A stretch of 64,000 bases of DNA, from assembly GCA_009823505.1 (NCBI GenBank), contig VZQC01007114.1, positions 1,083,352-1,147,351 on the forward strand. Direction: 5' to 3'. The notes below the pieces were generated by a model that was given only the letters and a program-made list of their open reading frames with translations, did not search any database and had not been told where the DNA came from. Of the stretch, positions 13,060 to 27,100 are shown one piece after another. The DNA comes from Rhizomys pruinosus. Lineage: Eukaryota > Chordata > Mammalia > Rodentia > Spalacidae. Within the stretch, counting starts at the first letter, position 1. Every line of letters begins with the position of its first letter. The translations under genes and the position numbers were made by a program.

Positions 13060-14047
13060 CGAGTTCTGGATTTCTGTATTTTAACTAGTAATGATACGAA
13101 CAAAGTGGAAATCAGCACTTTTGTTATAGAATTGTATTAACTTAAGGAACACACTGAGCTAGCATTCTTGTTTGATAACCCAGATGTTGGCTGCTGTGAG
13201 TAGCTTCAAGTTTGCAGGCTCAGGAGGACTAATTGTAAAGGAGGTGGTGATAGAGGCCCCCACAATACCAGTACGGTGGTGATGCAGATAGTAAAGCTCA
13301 TACAAACCACAAGACTTAAAGTTTTATAACAGATGTACAATCCCCTTATAATTAAGCTGCAGATGAAACCAACAAATAGTTAAAATGCCTTGTATTAATT
13401 TAGTATGATTAAACTCTCCACAAAATCTTAATTATTTCAGGAGTGTTTTTATTTTTCATCCTCTCCCAATATGGGAATGACATGTTTGCTTATAGAAGCA
13501 GAACCTTGGGATTCAACTATGCCTGTGCTTAGGAGTTATGACATATAGTAATAATGTAGCTATTTAATAGCAGATTTGGTGTTGCCAATGTGACCTAAAC
13601 ATTTCTAACTATGTTTTTTAGCCTCTTACATCTTTCTCTTTGTTTTAGAATAAACTTGGAATAAGCCTTTTTAATGGCTGGGAACTCATTACAAACACTG
13701 GATCTGTGCTGGCCAGGTCTACTTCTCTAGACCAGTGCTCACCTGGTCACTGACAATATTTCTTCCTCTCACTCTATTTTGGTCACATATTATCAGCAAC
13801 TGCACTTAGTATAAGCATTTCTTGAAAAGCACTTGGTGATTCATGCCAGCAATTTACAGTTAAGTACTACTGGTCAGGGAGCATCTTTTCTTATGGGAGA
13901 CTTGGTTTGCATGGTGATTTTGCAGTTAAATAATTAGAAGAAACTTTCTCTTATTTTGAAGTGTCTTTTCTTTTCCTTTCCTTTTTTTTTTTTTTTTTGA
14001 GAGGCCATATGACAGTTCTGAAGTCTTAAAAGTAGGCAAGGGCTTTC

Positions 14048-14215
14048 TTTAATTCAATGAGCGTCTACTCTGAGTTCAGTTCTCTACTGGATCTTTTTCA
14101 TATGGAACATAGTTCATTTTCAAGGAGTCTGAAGAGGCACAAACTGTATCTCAGTTTGTAGATGAATAACTTGAAGAGCAAGGGTAAAACCTCCCAGCTG
14201 GTAAGTGGCCAAATC
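14048..14215 (+). mobile_element. MIR SINE, copy 2 of the large repeat
   Basis: The second copy of the MIR at 5535-5705, with the same core and 3' motif (CCCAGCTGGTAAGTGGCC). Confidence 0.7.
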
Positions 14216-15517
14216 AGTATTTTTACCAGTGTTTTTCTAAAGTTCTATTTTGTTCTCAGTCTCCTACTATTTATTAATAGAATACCTTCAACACGTGAAT
14301 ATATCTTTCTTTGGAAACTTTTAACTCTACTAATAATGGAATTGTTCTTCGTTGATTAGGAACAAATCTTTTGGAAATATATTTTCAGTGTAGAAATGTA
14401 TGATGTATGTGACAGATGTGAGTAGCTTCCCTAGTTAGCCTTTTCTTGCCTCTCTTCCCACTGATCTAGAAGGAAAATGGGAGATTCTGAAAGCACCCCT
14501 TTTTTTCTTGAAGAACAACAGCAAAATAATATTTCTTTTGAGGTCAGATGAAGTTCATTGATTATTTTTCATTTGACATCTTAACTCAATTCCATTTCTA
14601 TATACTACTTTTCTTGAGAGAAAAGGTACTTCCTCTTTTCACTGAAATGACATTTAAATGTATTTTCAACCTCATAATATTCTTCATCTGACTGAAATGC
14701 AGAGAATATGTTCAAGCCTTGTTACCTTGTCTAAGCCCATTTTCACATAGGCCTTTGCTTAGTAAAACAAAAAGCTCTCTTCTCTGGGATTTCTTTCTAT
14801 TTTAACTATTTCTAAGGACAAAATAACTGAATTTTCTCTAAATCATTTAGAGTGTTATGAAGGTAGTATCCGAACTTTGGGTGAAAATCTTTCAATCTGT
14901 GTCTCAACCTAGCGGCCCCTTTGATATTAGATCCAAATGCCAAAATGGATTCCTTTGGGAAGTGAGGATCAGTGGAATTCTCAAATGTTTCAAGAATAAA
15001 TAATTGTAAAATGTATTCCATCCTTAAGTTTTAAACAAATGTAAAACTTTTTGTCAGTTTCTGTGAGGGTTGTATAAAAGCAATATTTCCATGTTCCACA
15101 CCAATCTTACATTTAAGGCAATACGAATTTGTTAGAATGGAGATCATTTATTTAGTTTATTTTTTTAGATGAAGGAAATTTTAGTGCTTTCTTTTTAAAC
15201 TGCCCACAGTATTTGCTATTCATAGATGTTCTGTCTTGAATAAGGTCTATCAAAGTGTAAAACTAGACGGGCACTTTTCTTTCCTCCAAAATGGAATGGA
15301 CTTTCATTATGCAGCGTTCTTAGGTGAATTCTCTTGTTTAAGAAGCCAGAATACAAGAGAGTGTTATATTAGTGTATTATTCTCACAGCAAACAAGCCCT
15401 GTTCTGTCGCTACCTGCTTGGCCATTGTTTCTGATTGTGTGTGCTGTGCAGCGGCGTTTGGATGGCTTCCTGCTCTCTGCTAGTACAAAAAGGCATTTCT
15501 GTTACAATGGCCCCTAA

Positions 15518-16036
<519 letters not shown>

Positions 16037-16817
16037 TAGAGGAAAAAAAAAACCTACAAAATTTAATATCGATATTAAAGTAAGACCTTTAAAGCTTGTC
16101 AGTGTAAAAGTTAGTTTTGTATTCTTTCTAATAATAGATTTGTTTGTCCAGATAGAGTTGTAGTAAGTTTAGCTTGATGCTTTCCACTGTAAGTCAATGC
16201 TTTTCCTTTATTCTCCCTTGACCCAAATTGGATTCCAGTATTGTTAAAAGTACTTGGAGTTTCATGAATAAACATGTTTCACAAACATGATAGTTCTCTA
16301 ATATGACTACACTAATTTTAATTTCAAACATATCCTCACACATGATGTTATTTGATAATTTAGTAATTCTAGCTGCATGTTATTTTAAAAAATGTAACTC
16401 AGGGTGATTTCTGTGGCCCTTTCCTGGGGTCTGGGTCATCCCAGAAGGCAAGGAAATGTGGGCTTCTTAGCAACTTGAGGGATATGGATTACTCATGTTA
16501 ACTGGGTGACACGCAAACCAATGCAGGCAAACACCCCTGTCACCTTTCCACTATGGCTGCCCAGGAAGCTGCCTGAGGCTTAGGACATCCCCCCCTAGTG
16601 GGGAAGGGAAGTCACAGCACATAAAAGATTCTGGGGCTTTTGGGCTATTATTCTGAATCTTATTACAATGCCAAAAGCATATTTAAAAATGAATGTTCAT
16701 GCCTTTAAAGATGACATGAATTCTGTCAATTTTTCTATGTAATAAATACAATTTGTGCTAAAAATCCATTCGTGAATAATCAGATACTCCCAATAGTTGT
16801 ACAATAGTCTTTAAATC

Positions 16818-16932
16818 TTTTTTTTCTTGAAACATGATCTTCCCTATGCAAACTAGGCTGATCTTGGTGTCACGTAGTTCTCCCTGACTCTACCTCCCAA
16901 GTTCTGGGATTAAAAGTGTACACACCATGCCT
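16818..16932 (-). mobile_element. Degenerate B1 fragment, copy 2 of the large repeat
   Basis: The same antisense B1 remnant as 8308-8412, with a more consensus-like TACCTCCCAAGTTCTGGG. Confidence 0.6.
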
Positions 16933-17127
16933 TTAGTCTTGGAATTTTTATTTTCACATTCTATTTTTCTATTTAAGTATTCTTATTTCAATTTTCACAT
17001 CCAGTTAAATACTCTCATTCTATTTAAAAATTCTCATTCATTGTTTTAAACCTTACAGGCCAAATTTTCTTCAAGTATTTGAGCGAGTTTCCAGATTTTC
17101 CCACCAAAAACTTTTAGTTCAAGTATG

Positions 17128-17128
<1 letters not shown>

Positions 17129-17189
<61 letters not shown>

Positions 17190-17270
17190 ATGCAGATAGA
17201 GAGACACTAAGTACTTTGTAATACTGTGTGTATATGCAGATAGAGAGACACTAAGTACTTTGTAATACTG
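17129..17270. repeat. CA/TG microsatellite plus a 38 bp tandem duplication, copy 2
   Basis: An AC run, then TATATG, then a TG run, followed by two copies of the TATGCAGATAGAGAGACAC unit (17189-17226 and 17233-17270). Confidence 0.9.
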
Positions 17271-18111
17271 TAACTTCTAATCTTTACAACAATACAGTAA
17301 ATTGCTGCTACTAATCCTGTTTTACATGAAGAAATGGTGACAAAGAAATATTCAAAGGCTTGCACCCCATCCCAGCTGGTGGGTTTCCCTAGACAGGCTG
17401 CTTGGGACTCTGTGGTCCTGACCATTAGACAACACAAGCACATTTCATGTTCTCATGTTCTGTCACTTGGGTTCAGTCAGACTTTCCACACTTTCTCCCT
17501 CTTCTATCACTGTCAGTTAATGTCCTGTGCAATGCTACAACCTTTTATATTCTTATGGAAAGGGTGAAGTGGGAGAAGGCAGCCAGTTCTGCTGAGTGCA
17601 CAGGTTGGCACAGGTAGCATTCAAACTCTCCACTTACTATTGCATCAGTGTGATGTGTTATCCAGTTAATATTTTGGTCATCACCTTCTCTCAGAGGGTA
17701 CCAAATACAGACTGTTTCTCTGGTAGATTTCCTGTACTAGGAACACACCTATATAAAGTTTGAGGACTGATTATAAATCTTTGTGACATAAAGAATGGCT
17801 CAAAGATAAAGATGAGATGATTTTTAAGGATTCTCAAAGATGAACGTGGGAGAAGCTTATGAATTTCCAGCAAGGAGTAGCTGGGAGATACTATGGCCCA
17901 GGGAGTTAGTGACAGTGAAGCGATTTCGAGCTAATAGAGAATTTAGTGTAACTAAATAAAACACTTAATGGACAACTTAGCTCTAATTTTATGGTAAACA
18001 CTACAGGGATAGCTGTGAATGAAATACAACCCCTTCTCTCATGGAATTTGTTATAAAGGGTCTATTTGTTTTCCAGAAGTGAATAGATACCTTTGTGAAT
18101 AAGAGCAGTTA

Positions 18112-18218
18112 GTGAGCCAGAGAGATGTCTCAGTGGGAAAGGACACTGACCACAGAAACTCAAGGACCTGCTTCAATTCCCAGAACCTATAGTGGAAGGA
18201 GAGATCAAACTGTGAAAG

Positions 18219-18254
<36 letters not shown>
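18112..18254 (+). mobile_element. tRNA-derived rodent SINE with (CA)n tail, copy 2
   Basis: The same element as 9588-9727, with small substitutions and indels (CACTGACC for CACGGACC) and a CA run at 18221-18254. Confidence 0.75.
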
Positions 18255-18258
<4 letters not shown>

Positions 18259-18849
18259 AACAGGTACACGATAATATTAAATATTTTTATTTAAAATAAC
18301 ACATCTGAATGCTATCATGACTTCTGATGAATTCTTAAGCAGATCCATATCCCAAACTGGTTGAGATCGACTGTTCTAGAAGTTACTGGGGTTTATATGT
18401 AAACAATGCATTTTGTTTCCGTGACATCACTTGAAGTTTCCTTTAGCATGTAAGTGGTTTCTAAATTTGTTTTTACCCTGGATGTTTCTTGATCAGCTTT
18501 TCTTCTCTTGGGGGGACAGTCAGATATGTCCTGACCTTAGAATGACCTTAGGCATTCTGTCAAATTACCTTCCCAACTCCCTTAGACTCATTTCTATGAG
18601 AAGAAAATGGAGCACTTGCCTCATTGTTGAACATATGTTCCCTGTCACTCACAAGACTTAGCACAAACTCTTTATCTAAGCAGAAAGTTCAATACAGACA
18701 AGCCCTGCTCTATGCACTGCTTGTGTCTCATCTCACAAACTGGGTGGGACAAATGCTTGGATCACACCTAGCTCCCCAAACTTTGTATTAACTGGACAGT
18801 GCACCTTTAGAGACACAGTACTGTGCTTTCTCCCTGGAAGCATTCTGTT

Positions 18850-19053
18850 TTTTTACTTATTATTTTTTTATTTTATGTGTATGAATGTATGGCCTGCAGG
18901 TATGTAAATGCAATGCCTCCAACAGTTAGAAGGTGGTGTTGGATGCCCGGGAACTGGAGTTAATAACAGTTGCCAGGCGGGCACTGGGAATTGAACCTGG
19001 GTCTTCTCTAATGGCCGCCAGAGTTCTTAACTGCTGAGCCATCTCTCCAGCAC
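18850..19053 (-). mobile_element. B3 SINE, copy 2 of the large repeat
   Basis: The same insertion as 10340-10542 but close to consensus: GTATGAATGTATGGCCTGCA, GGGAATTGAACCTGGGTC and GCTGAGCCATCTCTCCAGCA. Confidence 0.85.
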
Positions 19054-19782
19054 CTTGCTTTTTTTGTTCTCTCCAACTTGTATTGCTACAGTATATATAT
19101 ACATAAATACATACATACACCCATACATACACATATCACTTGAATTGGAGGATTTTTTTCCTAAAAGATGTCATGTTTTCCTTAAGGAAGTGCTTGAAGG
19201 TTCCTCCTTGGCAAACCCAAACAACCATCAATCCTGCAGTTTTGCTCCACATTGGGGTCTTTCCCTCCCATGGTCCCCCAAATGAAGTCCAGTAAGCACT
19301 CGTCCTGTCTCGATCCCCCTGTACTGGCCTCCATGATACAGCCTAGGTAGTCCAACAATGGCAGTCTATACTCTGAGGAGGCTGAAATCCCCTTAGCTGT
19401 TTAGTCCACAAGCTGGGTATCTCAGTAGTCCCCATCTAGCATTGAAGGTTTGGAGGATCCTTGCTTTGTTTTTAAGAGGCATCTTGGGCAGCAGAGAGCA
19501 TGTTGTTCATCCATCACTCTAGCTTTCACACACGCTCCATTTTATAATCTGTGCCTTTAGATATATGACTCTCTACAATGTGAACAACATTTCTTCTTGA
19601 AGACTCATTTCACACATACACACACATTTCTAGGGTATAGTACAAATTAGATAATTTATGATTATTTAATAAATGCCTGAGTTTATATGGCTCAATAGAT
19701 ACTAAATATTTGGGGAGAAAAGATGTTACACATGCTAATTCTTTTTGGCTTTATTTTCTAAAAATTTTAAAATGATCAAAGA

Positions 19783-20815
19783 GTCTACTAATGCAGTGTG
19801 CCTAGAAAAAGAAAGTCAGGATGTATTCAGATATTAGACTAAGATATATTACTCATTATGAAAATGAATGGATTTATAGTATTATTATTCAACATGAATA
19901 TCTTTTATTTTGTTCTTATTATACTAGACTATTTTCCTATTCACACAATAGAGTCATGAATTTCAGTAAGGAAACATTCTGTATTTTTATCCTATTCAAT
20001 ATCTTTGAAAATAGAGAAAATTTCATAGTCTTTATATTGTAGTGTTCAATTCAATTTATTCCATTGCTGATTTATGTGGGATGTTCCTGTTCCATTCTTA
20101 AATTAAAGAGTAAGAGGTTGAGATGAACATATTTGTATTGCACGAAGAGGTGAGAGACAGACGAATCTGTTGAGCGATTTCTGTAATGTTTCCTGGCAGC
20201 TACAGACAGGGGCTTTCAATATCAAACTTGGGTTGTAAGGTATTTCCTGAAATGAAATCTCTGTACCCTCAAAGGATTGTTGACATATATAGACTGAAGA
20301 ATTAGGGTCCCTGTTCAGATTCAAGCTATGAAAGCATTAAGGGTTGAATAGGAGCCAGATAAGGGTGTAATTCTGCCTTTCTGAAATCATGTATATTATC
20401 TTAGTATTTGTAGAAACAAACTAAATTTCTACCTAGGAGAAACTCTGGAACAGCCACAATCCATGAGTGCTCCAAGTGAACTTCCACATGTAATCTTGAC
20501 TTGCTGTGTAGAGTGCATGCAGATGATGCTACAAGCCCTTTATACACCAGATTTCTAATGCCTGTGGAATTCAGGCACAGGTCACTTAAGTCATGACAAA
20601 GACAGATGCCACTGAGTTAGTGATCCTTCATGGGACTGTCATAATCTTGCGAAGCAATTAACAGAAAAAAAATCTGATTCCTTGTTCATCTTCACACAGC
20701 TGTGTGGTTGTCTGATTGTTCTGTGAGTGGAAAGGCTCTCCTAACCTTTAAACTTGGAAGGTCAGATCTCTTAGTCTCTTTCTTGTTGTATTCAGGCACG
20801 TTGATCTATCGACTG
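19783..20815. other. Intron, nothing recognised
   Basis: Unique sequence after the end of large repeat copy 2. No repeat family or gene seen. Confidence 0.5.
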
Positions 20816-20885
20816 TGCATGCACATGTTTGGGTACGCAGCATGTACATGTGCGCACATGAAGGTAGATGTCACAGTCCAGAGTT

Positions 20886-21132
20886 AAGCATCGTCCTCAG
20901 GCCCTGCCGGCCTCATTTTTCAAGACAGGGTCTCCCACTGAACATGGAGCTTCGTGACATGGGCTATGCTGATTGGCCGGCGAGCCCCAGGATCCTCCTG
21001 CCTCCCCTGCCGCAGGGCTATGATTACAGTAGCATGTTTAAACTCCCAATTTTTACATGGGTGCTATGCCTTTGAATTCAAGTCCTTAGGCTTGAGCAGC
21101 AAGCACTTTGCAGGTTGAGACATCTCCCCTTG
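20886..21132 (-). mobile_element. B4/RSINE-like SINE
   Basis: The antisense structure is AAGACAGGGTCTCCCACTGA, GCGAGCCCCAGGATCCTCCT, then CAGCAAGCACTTTGCAGGTT before CATCTCCC. It is a B1-like part joined to a tRNA-like head, preceded by degenerate TG-rich sequence. Confidence 0.75.
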
Positions 21133-21659
21133 GTTTTAGGAGGAGGTTGTTGCTCCAAGGTTTCAGAAGCAAGTAAGAACCTCCACAACTTCAGGCCCAC
21201 TTGAATAGTGTTTCAGATATAGATGGGCTCTTGGGAAGATGCAGGGACTCTCCAGCATGTGTCCCCATGCCAGTCAGCATGAGGATGTGTGAGCATCTGA
21301 GGAGACCAGGGCACTTCTGAGATGAGGTAGGTGCACAGGAGCCTCTGTGCTCACTGTGGGGTGGCCTCCGGCGCTCATTTTCTGTCTGGTTGCACGCTGC
21401 ATCTGGTGGTGAGCTCCCAACTGCAGTGCAAATGTGATGTGAAATGAAGGCCACCACCACCCGTAGTTCCAGAATAATCTTTTGTCTATTTTTTAAAGCT
21501 TGTTCTGTCTCAGTCAAGCTTTCTTTGGGGTCATTAAATCATTCTTGTTTTGAAGCAGCAAGCTATTATTTTCAATATGAAATCGTTTAAGTGCCTTGAA
21601 TTTTATTAAGAAATTAAGTACACGTGCGAATTTTCACTATTTTCTTTTTTATTGTTTCA
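21133..21659. other. Intron, nothing recognised
   Basis: No repeat or coding signal that I can support. Confidence 0.45.
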
Positions 21660-21725
21660 GATCCAGTCAAGGGGCTTGTACTTTCTAGATAAAAACTGTA
21701 TCACCAAGTCACACCCCTAGGCCCC
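21660..21725 (-). mobile_element. Possible tRNA-head SINE remnant
   Basis: GGGCTTGTACTTTCTAG followed by CACCAAGTCACACCCCTAGG resembles the antisense head of an ID/B4-type SINE. Very diverged, so tentative. Confidence 0.3.
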
Positions 21726-21808
21726 TCAAGGAATTCTCCTTATTAAGCCCCCTGAGAAACTGGAACTAAAGTTATGCACCCTTGTGCCTGCCTATATGTA
21801 ATGACTTT

Positions 21809-21810
<2 letters not shown>

Positions 21811-21864
<54 letters not shown>

Positions 21865-21880
21865 GATAGATAGATAGATT

Positions 21881-21920
<40 letters not shown>
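21811..21920. repeat. (GATA)n microsatellite
   Basis: A tetranucleotide GATA array with two short interruptions (near 21863 and 21878). Confidence 0.95.
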
Positions 21921-21921
<1 letters not shown>

Positions 21922-21959
21922 ACATAGATTGATAGATGTCATTGGGTTTAACAGTATGC

Positions 21960-23310
21960 TTTTAATATCTCATTTACACTGATGATGTTTTTACTTGATC
22001 ATATCCTGTGTGTTAGAGTCGATGTGATGAAATATCATATAACCAAAGTTTGTGAAATGGTTCCTTCTTCCTGTTCATCAAAGGAATTTAACAAAAGGTG
22101 TTGTTTCAAGTTAACCTTTTATAAAAGACACAGGGCTGGGACTTTCAAGTATAACATTATAGCAAAGTTCCATCCATAAAATCTAGTGTTGATCACTAAA
22201 AATTACTCCTTCGCTATGTCCAGGGAACAGACTTGGGTACTTTTTATTCCTTGCTACGGTTCGCAGTCACTGCTTAGATTCCTTATTCACACAAAAATGC
22301 CTTTAATTGCTACATTATAGCTGTGTCTTTAGATGCTTGTTAAACAAATTTTGATTACAATCTAACAGTCGTTTACTAGTTTTTATTTGACATCTAGGAT
22401 AATGTTATCTATGGCATACTATTCAGAAAATTTAAGAAGGAAAGGAAGAGAATCTGTGTGTAATTTAAAAATAAGTCACAGAATAGGACCTTAATTATGG
22501 GATGGTAAGGGTCCCCATTCTTATTTAATGCTGTCTGTAAGCTTTCCAATTTGTGCTTCTTTTGTACATCGAACTTAGTGTTAAGTTATTGTGGTGTAGT
22601 AATGCACACTGTTGTTAAGCCAGTATGGTTCTTATGCCAGTTGTAATAATGAGAATTCCATTGTTTAGGGAGAGCCATCTCCTATACTCTAGACAAAAGT
22701 GTAATTACTTTTGAATGGTGTGGAATTCGTACTGTTTAATAGCACAGAGAACAGATTCAGAAAGATTCAGATAAAGTAAGCTTACAAGGCGTGTGTGCAA
22801 GGTGGCAGTACAAAATTATGATCACAGGCAGTGTAATTCTACACAGAGAGACTGATTTCATAAGGTTTATCTCTAGATGGCTTGTTGCTAAAAGAGATAG
22901 GTTGCTTATCTGAACAAGGCCAATTCAATTGAAGCAAGGTGAAGAGACACTGACAACTGTGTATTTGTTTTTTTTATGGTAAATTGATGTTTATCGTACA
23001 ATGAAATTACATTGTTACAAAATCACCCTGTACATATTGTCACAAAATACCATGTGACACTGTTCATCTAGATATATTCTCCAGCTTCTGTTTGAATGGC
23101 AGGAGCTTAATATTCCCACGTATATTGTGGGGGGAAATTACCCCCAGGACTGGCAGGGATGGAGTCACTGAAACACAGTCATCTAGGGCTCAAGGAGCCC
23201 CGGATGTCATTTAGGTGGAAAATTCTGTCCTGCAGCCATGCTTTTTAGCCATGCAGCCATGCTTCAGCCTGTGGTAGGAAAGGGTGGCTAATGCAAAGCC
23301 AATAGAACCT
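21960..23310. other. Intron, SINE-free, nothing recognised
   Basis: About 1.3 kb of AT-rich unique sequence with no recognisable element. Confidence 0.5.
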
Positions 23311-23317
23311 TGATTTG

Positions 23318-23652
23318 GGCTGGGGAGATGGCTCCATGGGTAAAGTGTCTGTCACAGAAGCATAATGACCCAAGTTCAGAACCTCAGAACCCATGTGAAA
23401 GCTGCACACAGTGGCACATGCATTTAGACCTATGTTGGGGACACAGAGGCAGGAGGGTCCCTTGGGCGCAGCTCAGTCTATCTGAAACAGCAAGGTCTAG
23501 GTTCAGTGAGAGACTGTCTGAGAAAGTAAGGGTGGGAGGGTGATAGAGGAAGACGTGCAGCATCCACCTCTGGCTTCCAAGTGCACAGGCCCTGGTGAGT
23601 ACTCCCAAACACATACTCATATGCCACACACTGAAAAGAAGAGATAAAAAGA
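23318..23652 (+). mobile_element. B4 SINE (tRNA/ID head fused to B1-like tail)
   Basis: The head is GGCTGGGGAGATGGCTCCAT with ACCCAAGTTCAGAACC. The body is CACAGAGGCAGGAGGGTCCC and GTTCAGTGAGAGACTGTCTG, and the tail is ACACATACTCATATGCCACA. The length and order fit B4. Confidence 0.85.
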
Positions 23653-24225
23653 AAACATCGATTCATATAAATTCCTATTTGTATGAACTTTGCTTTAGGA
23701 ATTACCCCCCCCCCAGGCCTAGCAATGATGCAGACAGTAAACTAGGGCCCTCTAGCCCTGGAAGTCTCTGGGGCATCTAATATTGAGAAAAACCTCCATG
23801 TGGGCTAGGGAGATGTCTGGGGAGATGCAGATATCATTCATATAATTGTAGTGGCTGAGTGACTGCTGTTGAATGGAAACTTTACTTTGGGCTTTGATAC
23901 ATCACTGAATATAATCCCAAGTGGAAGGGAGGGCTGTGTGGGGGAGCAAGATTGTTCAGGACCCCTATGTAGGGGATCCCCATGTAGGGCGGCCCTTGAG
24001 CATCCCTGGTGCCCTGCAGTGGCAGGGAGCCGTGCTGTGCTGTGGCAGCTGTGGAAGCGGAATAATGGGTCTGCTTCCACAGATGTGGGCCATGCAATTG
24101 CATGTCTCTTATGGAATAGGGAGTATTGCAGAAAGATTCAACTCAAATATCCACATTGAATAATTATGAAAAGAAGAAGAAAAATGAGTAAGAACCAATC
24201 TCTTTCTGCATCTTCATTTAGAATG
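23653..24225. other. Intron with a short GC-richer patch
   Basis: Around 23930-24070 the sequence is locally GC-richer and contains repeated GTAGGG/GGATCC words. No repeat family recognised. Confidence 0.4.
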
Positions 24226-24227
24226 AA

Positions 24228-24455
24228 GCTAGGGGGGTGGAAGGATGGTCCAGCCATTAAGGGCACTGGATGCTCTTGCAGAAGTCCTAGATTCAGTTCC
24301 CAGCACCCCCATGGCAGCTAACAACCATCCAACAACTCCAGTTCCAGAGGATTTGATACTCTCTTCTGACCTCCAGGACTATTACATAAGGATGCACTTA
24401 CCTACATGCAGGCAATACACTCAAACAATTAAAAATTAATAATAATAAATAACAT
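24228..24455 (+). mobile_element. B3 SINE
   Basis: The head is CAGCCATTAAGGGCACTGGA with TTCAGTTCCCAGCACCC, the body ACTCTCTTCTGACCTCC, and the tail ACATGCAGGCAATACACTCA then A/T-rich. Confidence 0.88.
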
Positions 24456-26480
24456 ATTTTTAAAGACTGAAGCTAAGGTGATCACAAAGATCTCCATGAG
24501 ATATTAAATAGAATAAACATATTATAAAATGTTGGCATTCTGCTAAAAGATTAATGAGACCGTGGGCATTAAAAACAGTTTAATATGAAATGGCTTCCAC
24601 AGAAGAAGCAAATATTAGGCCCCCAAAATATTAAAAATCCATGTGCACACATATTTATGCTTCCATCATAGTAAGGTTTTTATACTGGCGTATACTTTTG
24701 TCATTAACATAAACATTTTACCTCATCACAAATAACTTAGAACAGGGCAAAGTTAAACTGTACAAGCAAATAAAACACAAAGTGTGCTGTAAAGTTTTTA
24801 ACCTAAAAAAATGGAGGTTAGTAAATATATATTCCTTGCATTAAGAGAGATACAAACCCTTCGTGTAGTTACCACAATTCAACATCTACTTTGTTGATCT
24901 GTGATACCCAGGGAGTAATGACACACGCGGTTGATAGACTGGAAACAAGGGCTGACTGCACCCACTGTACATGGGGCCTGACTCTGTGCAGTGCTTAGGG
25001 AGACACCTGCATCTCATCTGTTATTCTCAGACTAACTGTGAAAGAGCAAAGAGGTGGCCATTTTCATTTGGATTGAGGAAGAATGAAAAGTTTGCGTGTG
25101 AACTTACATTAATCTCCATGTTTCCTTTCCTCTTCCACCTCATTTTCTCCTTTTATTCTTTTCCTTTTTCATCCATCTTTCTTTCTCTTTCAGTGTTCAA
25201 CTATAATACATTGTATTCATTATTAACTAATTTACTTATTTATATGTCTTTCCTGATAGGCTTTCATACTGTGGCATGGGCTGGCTTGACACTCACTACT
25301 AGGTCAGTCTGTCCACAAACTCTTGGCAATTGTTCTGCCTCAGTTTCCCTGGTGTTGGGATTACAGCCAACATATATAGCAAGAAAACTCTCCCAAGGAG
25401 CTGTCCTGTCAGTGGCAGTAAATCCATTATCAGGAAAGAGACAGGAAGAGAATGCACAGCACTCTGATACCTTAACTTACCTTCTATTTCCATGAAAGAT
25501 CTTACAGACTTGTTAGAACCCCTGAAACCTTGCTTTCTCTAACTTCATATTAGGAATAAAGTTCCATGGTGTTTAGACAACACAGGGGTATGTACTGAAT
25601 TCTCCACAGAGCACATGGTACCTTTCTTAAGTTTGTCCTGGACTGCTTTTCTTTCATGATCCATTGTGGGTAATGAGTGGTACTTTCTCTTTGATTTCCT
25701 CATTTGGTAAAAGAAGACTCTGATCTCAGTGTCGGTTTCCAAATCACCTTTAGAACTTGATCCTGGTGGCTGTGTCAGACCCGTCTTGTTTGGGTCACAG
25801 CCTACACTTCATCTGGTTTCTACAGCTTCCCTTTTAAATGATTCCACCACATTTTTCACTATTTTCAATCATTTCTCAATTTAAGCCAACTAACTTTTTC
25901 AGTGTTCAAATTTCTAAAATTTTAGATCTTATAGAGGTTTATAAAGACAGGCAAAAAAACAAAAAACAAAACTAGAGGTCAAAAATTAGCACCACGTGAG
26001 AGCCACAGAGCTCAAAGTTAAAGACAGCTGGGCAGGCCTTGGGATTTCTTACTGCAAAGGATGACTATCCTCTGCCAGAGTCAAGTCATTGTACAGACCC
26101 TCCAGTGATAGCGCTCAAATCCCAACAGGAATGAATGTGTAGGATGTAGGGACTCACTTGGCCTTGAGACTCAGAGATCCTTCCAGGAGTATTTACAGAG
26201 TGTTCCATCCCGGGCCTTTGAGTCAGGCAGAGGTAGGAGACTTAAGGGCCTGAGAAAGGGAGACAAGATCTCTACAAAGCATCTCGTTTAGAAAGCCCAG
26301 CCATTAGGACTTCTTTTAACCCTTAAGAAAAGGAAGTTGTAGCAGTAAGGTACACTAATTTCATTAGATGAATGCAGCTTTCCCTTGCACAACTACCTTA
26401 TACAATAAATAACTGGATTTAAAGATTATGTGTTAAGGAACACATAGTGAAGGTTTTCTGTAGCAGTGAAAATCCAATAG
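24456..26480. other. Intron with one possible ancient B1 trace
   Basis: Mostly unique. At 25255-25375 TGGCATGGGCTGGCTTGACA and CTCAGTTTCCCTGGTGTTGG faintly resemble an antisense B1/PB1. The 174-codon frame at 24971-25495 spans this region and has no recognisable domain. Confidence 0.4.
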
Positions 26481-26634
26481 GGGCCAGAAAAAGTGGTATA
26501 TACCTGGAATTTCAATACTTTGGAGCCTGAAACAGGGGGATTTTCATGTGTTAGGGTCCAGCCTGGCCTGCCTAGCCTAATGAGTTCCAAGCTAGCCTGG
26601 GCTACAATGGGAGTCTCTGTCTCAGAAACAAAAT
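26481..26634 (+). mobile_element. Diverged B1/PB1 SINE
   Basis: The B1 order is visible: ATACCTGGAATTTCAATAC, GAGCCTGAAACAGGGGGATT, CAAGCTAGCCTGGGCTACAA and GAGTCTCTGTCTCAGAAACA. Confidence 0.7.
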
Positions 26635-26878
26635 CTAATGTGAATATGGGAGGGAGGAGACTTTCAAGAACAAGGATTCCTCCAGGAAAGGCAGTCATAA
26701 CTAAAAACTGAAGTTCACTGTTGGTATCATGCAAGGAGAAATTCAAAGCATTGACGGTGGTTCAAATCCCCTCTACTAGGTCTGACATGTTCAGAATTGT
26801 ACAGGCAGAGAGCTGGATTTCCACTGAGACCATGATAGAATTTCATCTTGTGCAACACAGCCCTTATTGTTTGCTTTA

Positions 26879-27100
26879 AAAAGGTTTATTATGTTTTAAA
26901 TTATATGTGTATGTGTGTCTGTACGTGGGTATGTGCACATGAGTCTGGGGCCCATGAAGATCGGAGGAGGGCACTGTACCACCAGAGTTGACATTGCAGG
27001 AGGTTGTGAGTTCCGACCAGTGTAGGTGCCAGGAAATGAACTCTGACCCTCTTCCAGAGCAGTAGTGCTCCAAACCTCTAAACCATCTCTCCAACTTCTT
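26879..27100 (-). mobile_element. B3 SINE
   Basis: An antisense B3: TTATATGTGTATGTGTGTC, GAAGATCGGAGGAGGGCAC and GCCAGGAAATGAACTCTGAC, ending CTCTAAACCATCTCTCCAAC. Confidence 0.85.

Noticed and set aside
21811..21920. Array resembling a CRISPR or satellite because of regular spacing
   Set aside because: It is a plain GATA tetranucleotide repeat with no distinct spacers.
24971..25495. 174-codon open frame
   Set aside because: It crosses a probable ancient B1 trace and unique intron, with no recognisable domain or splice context.
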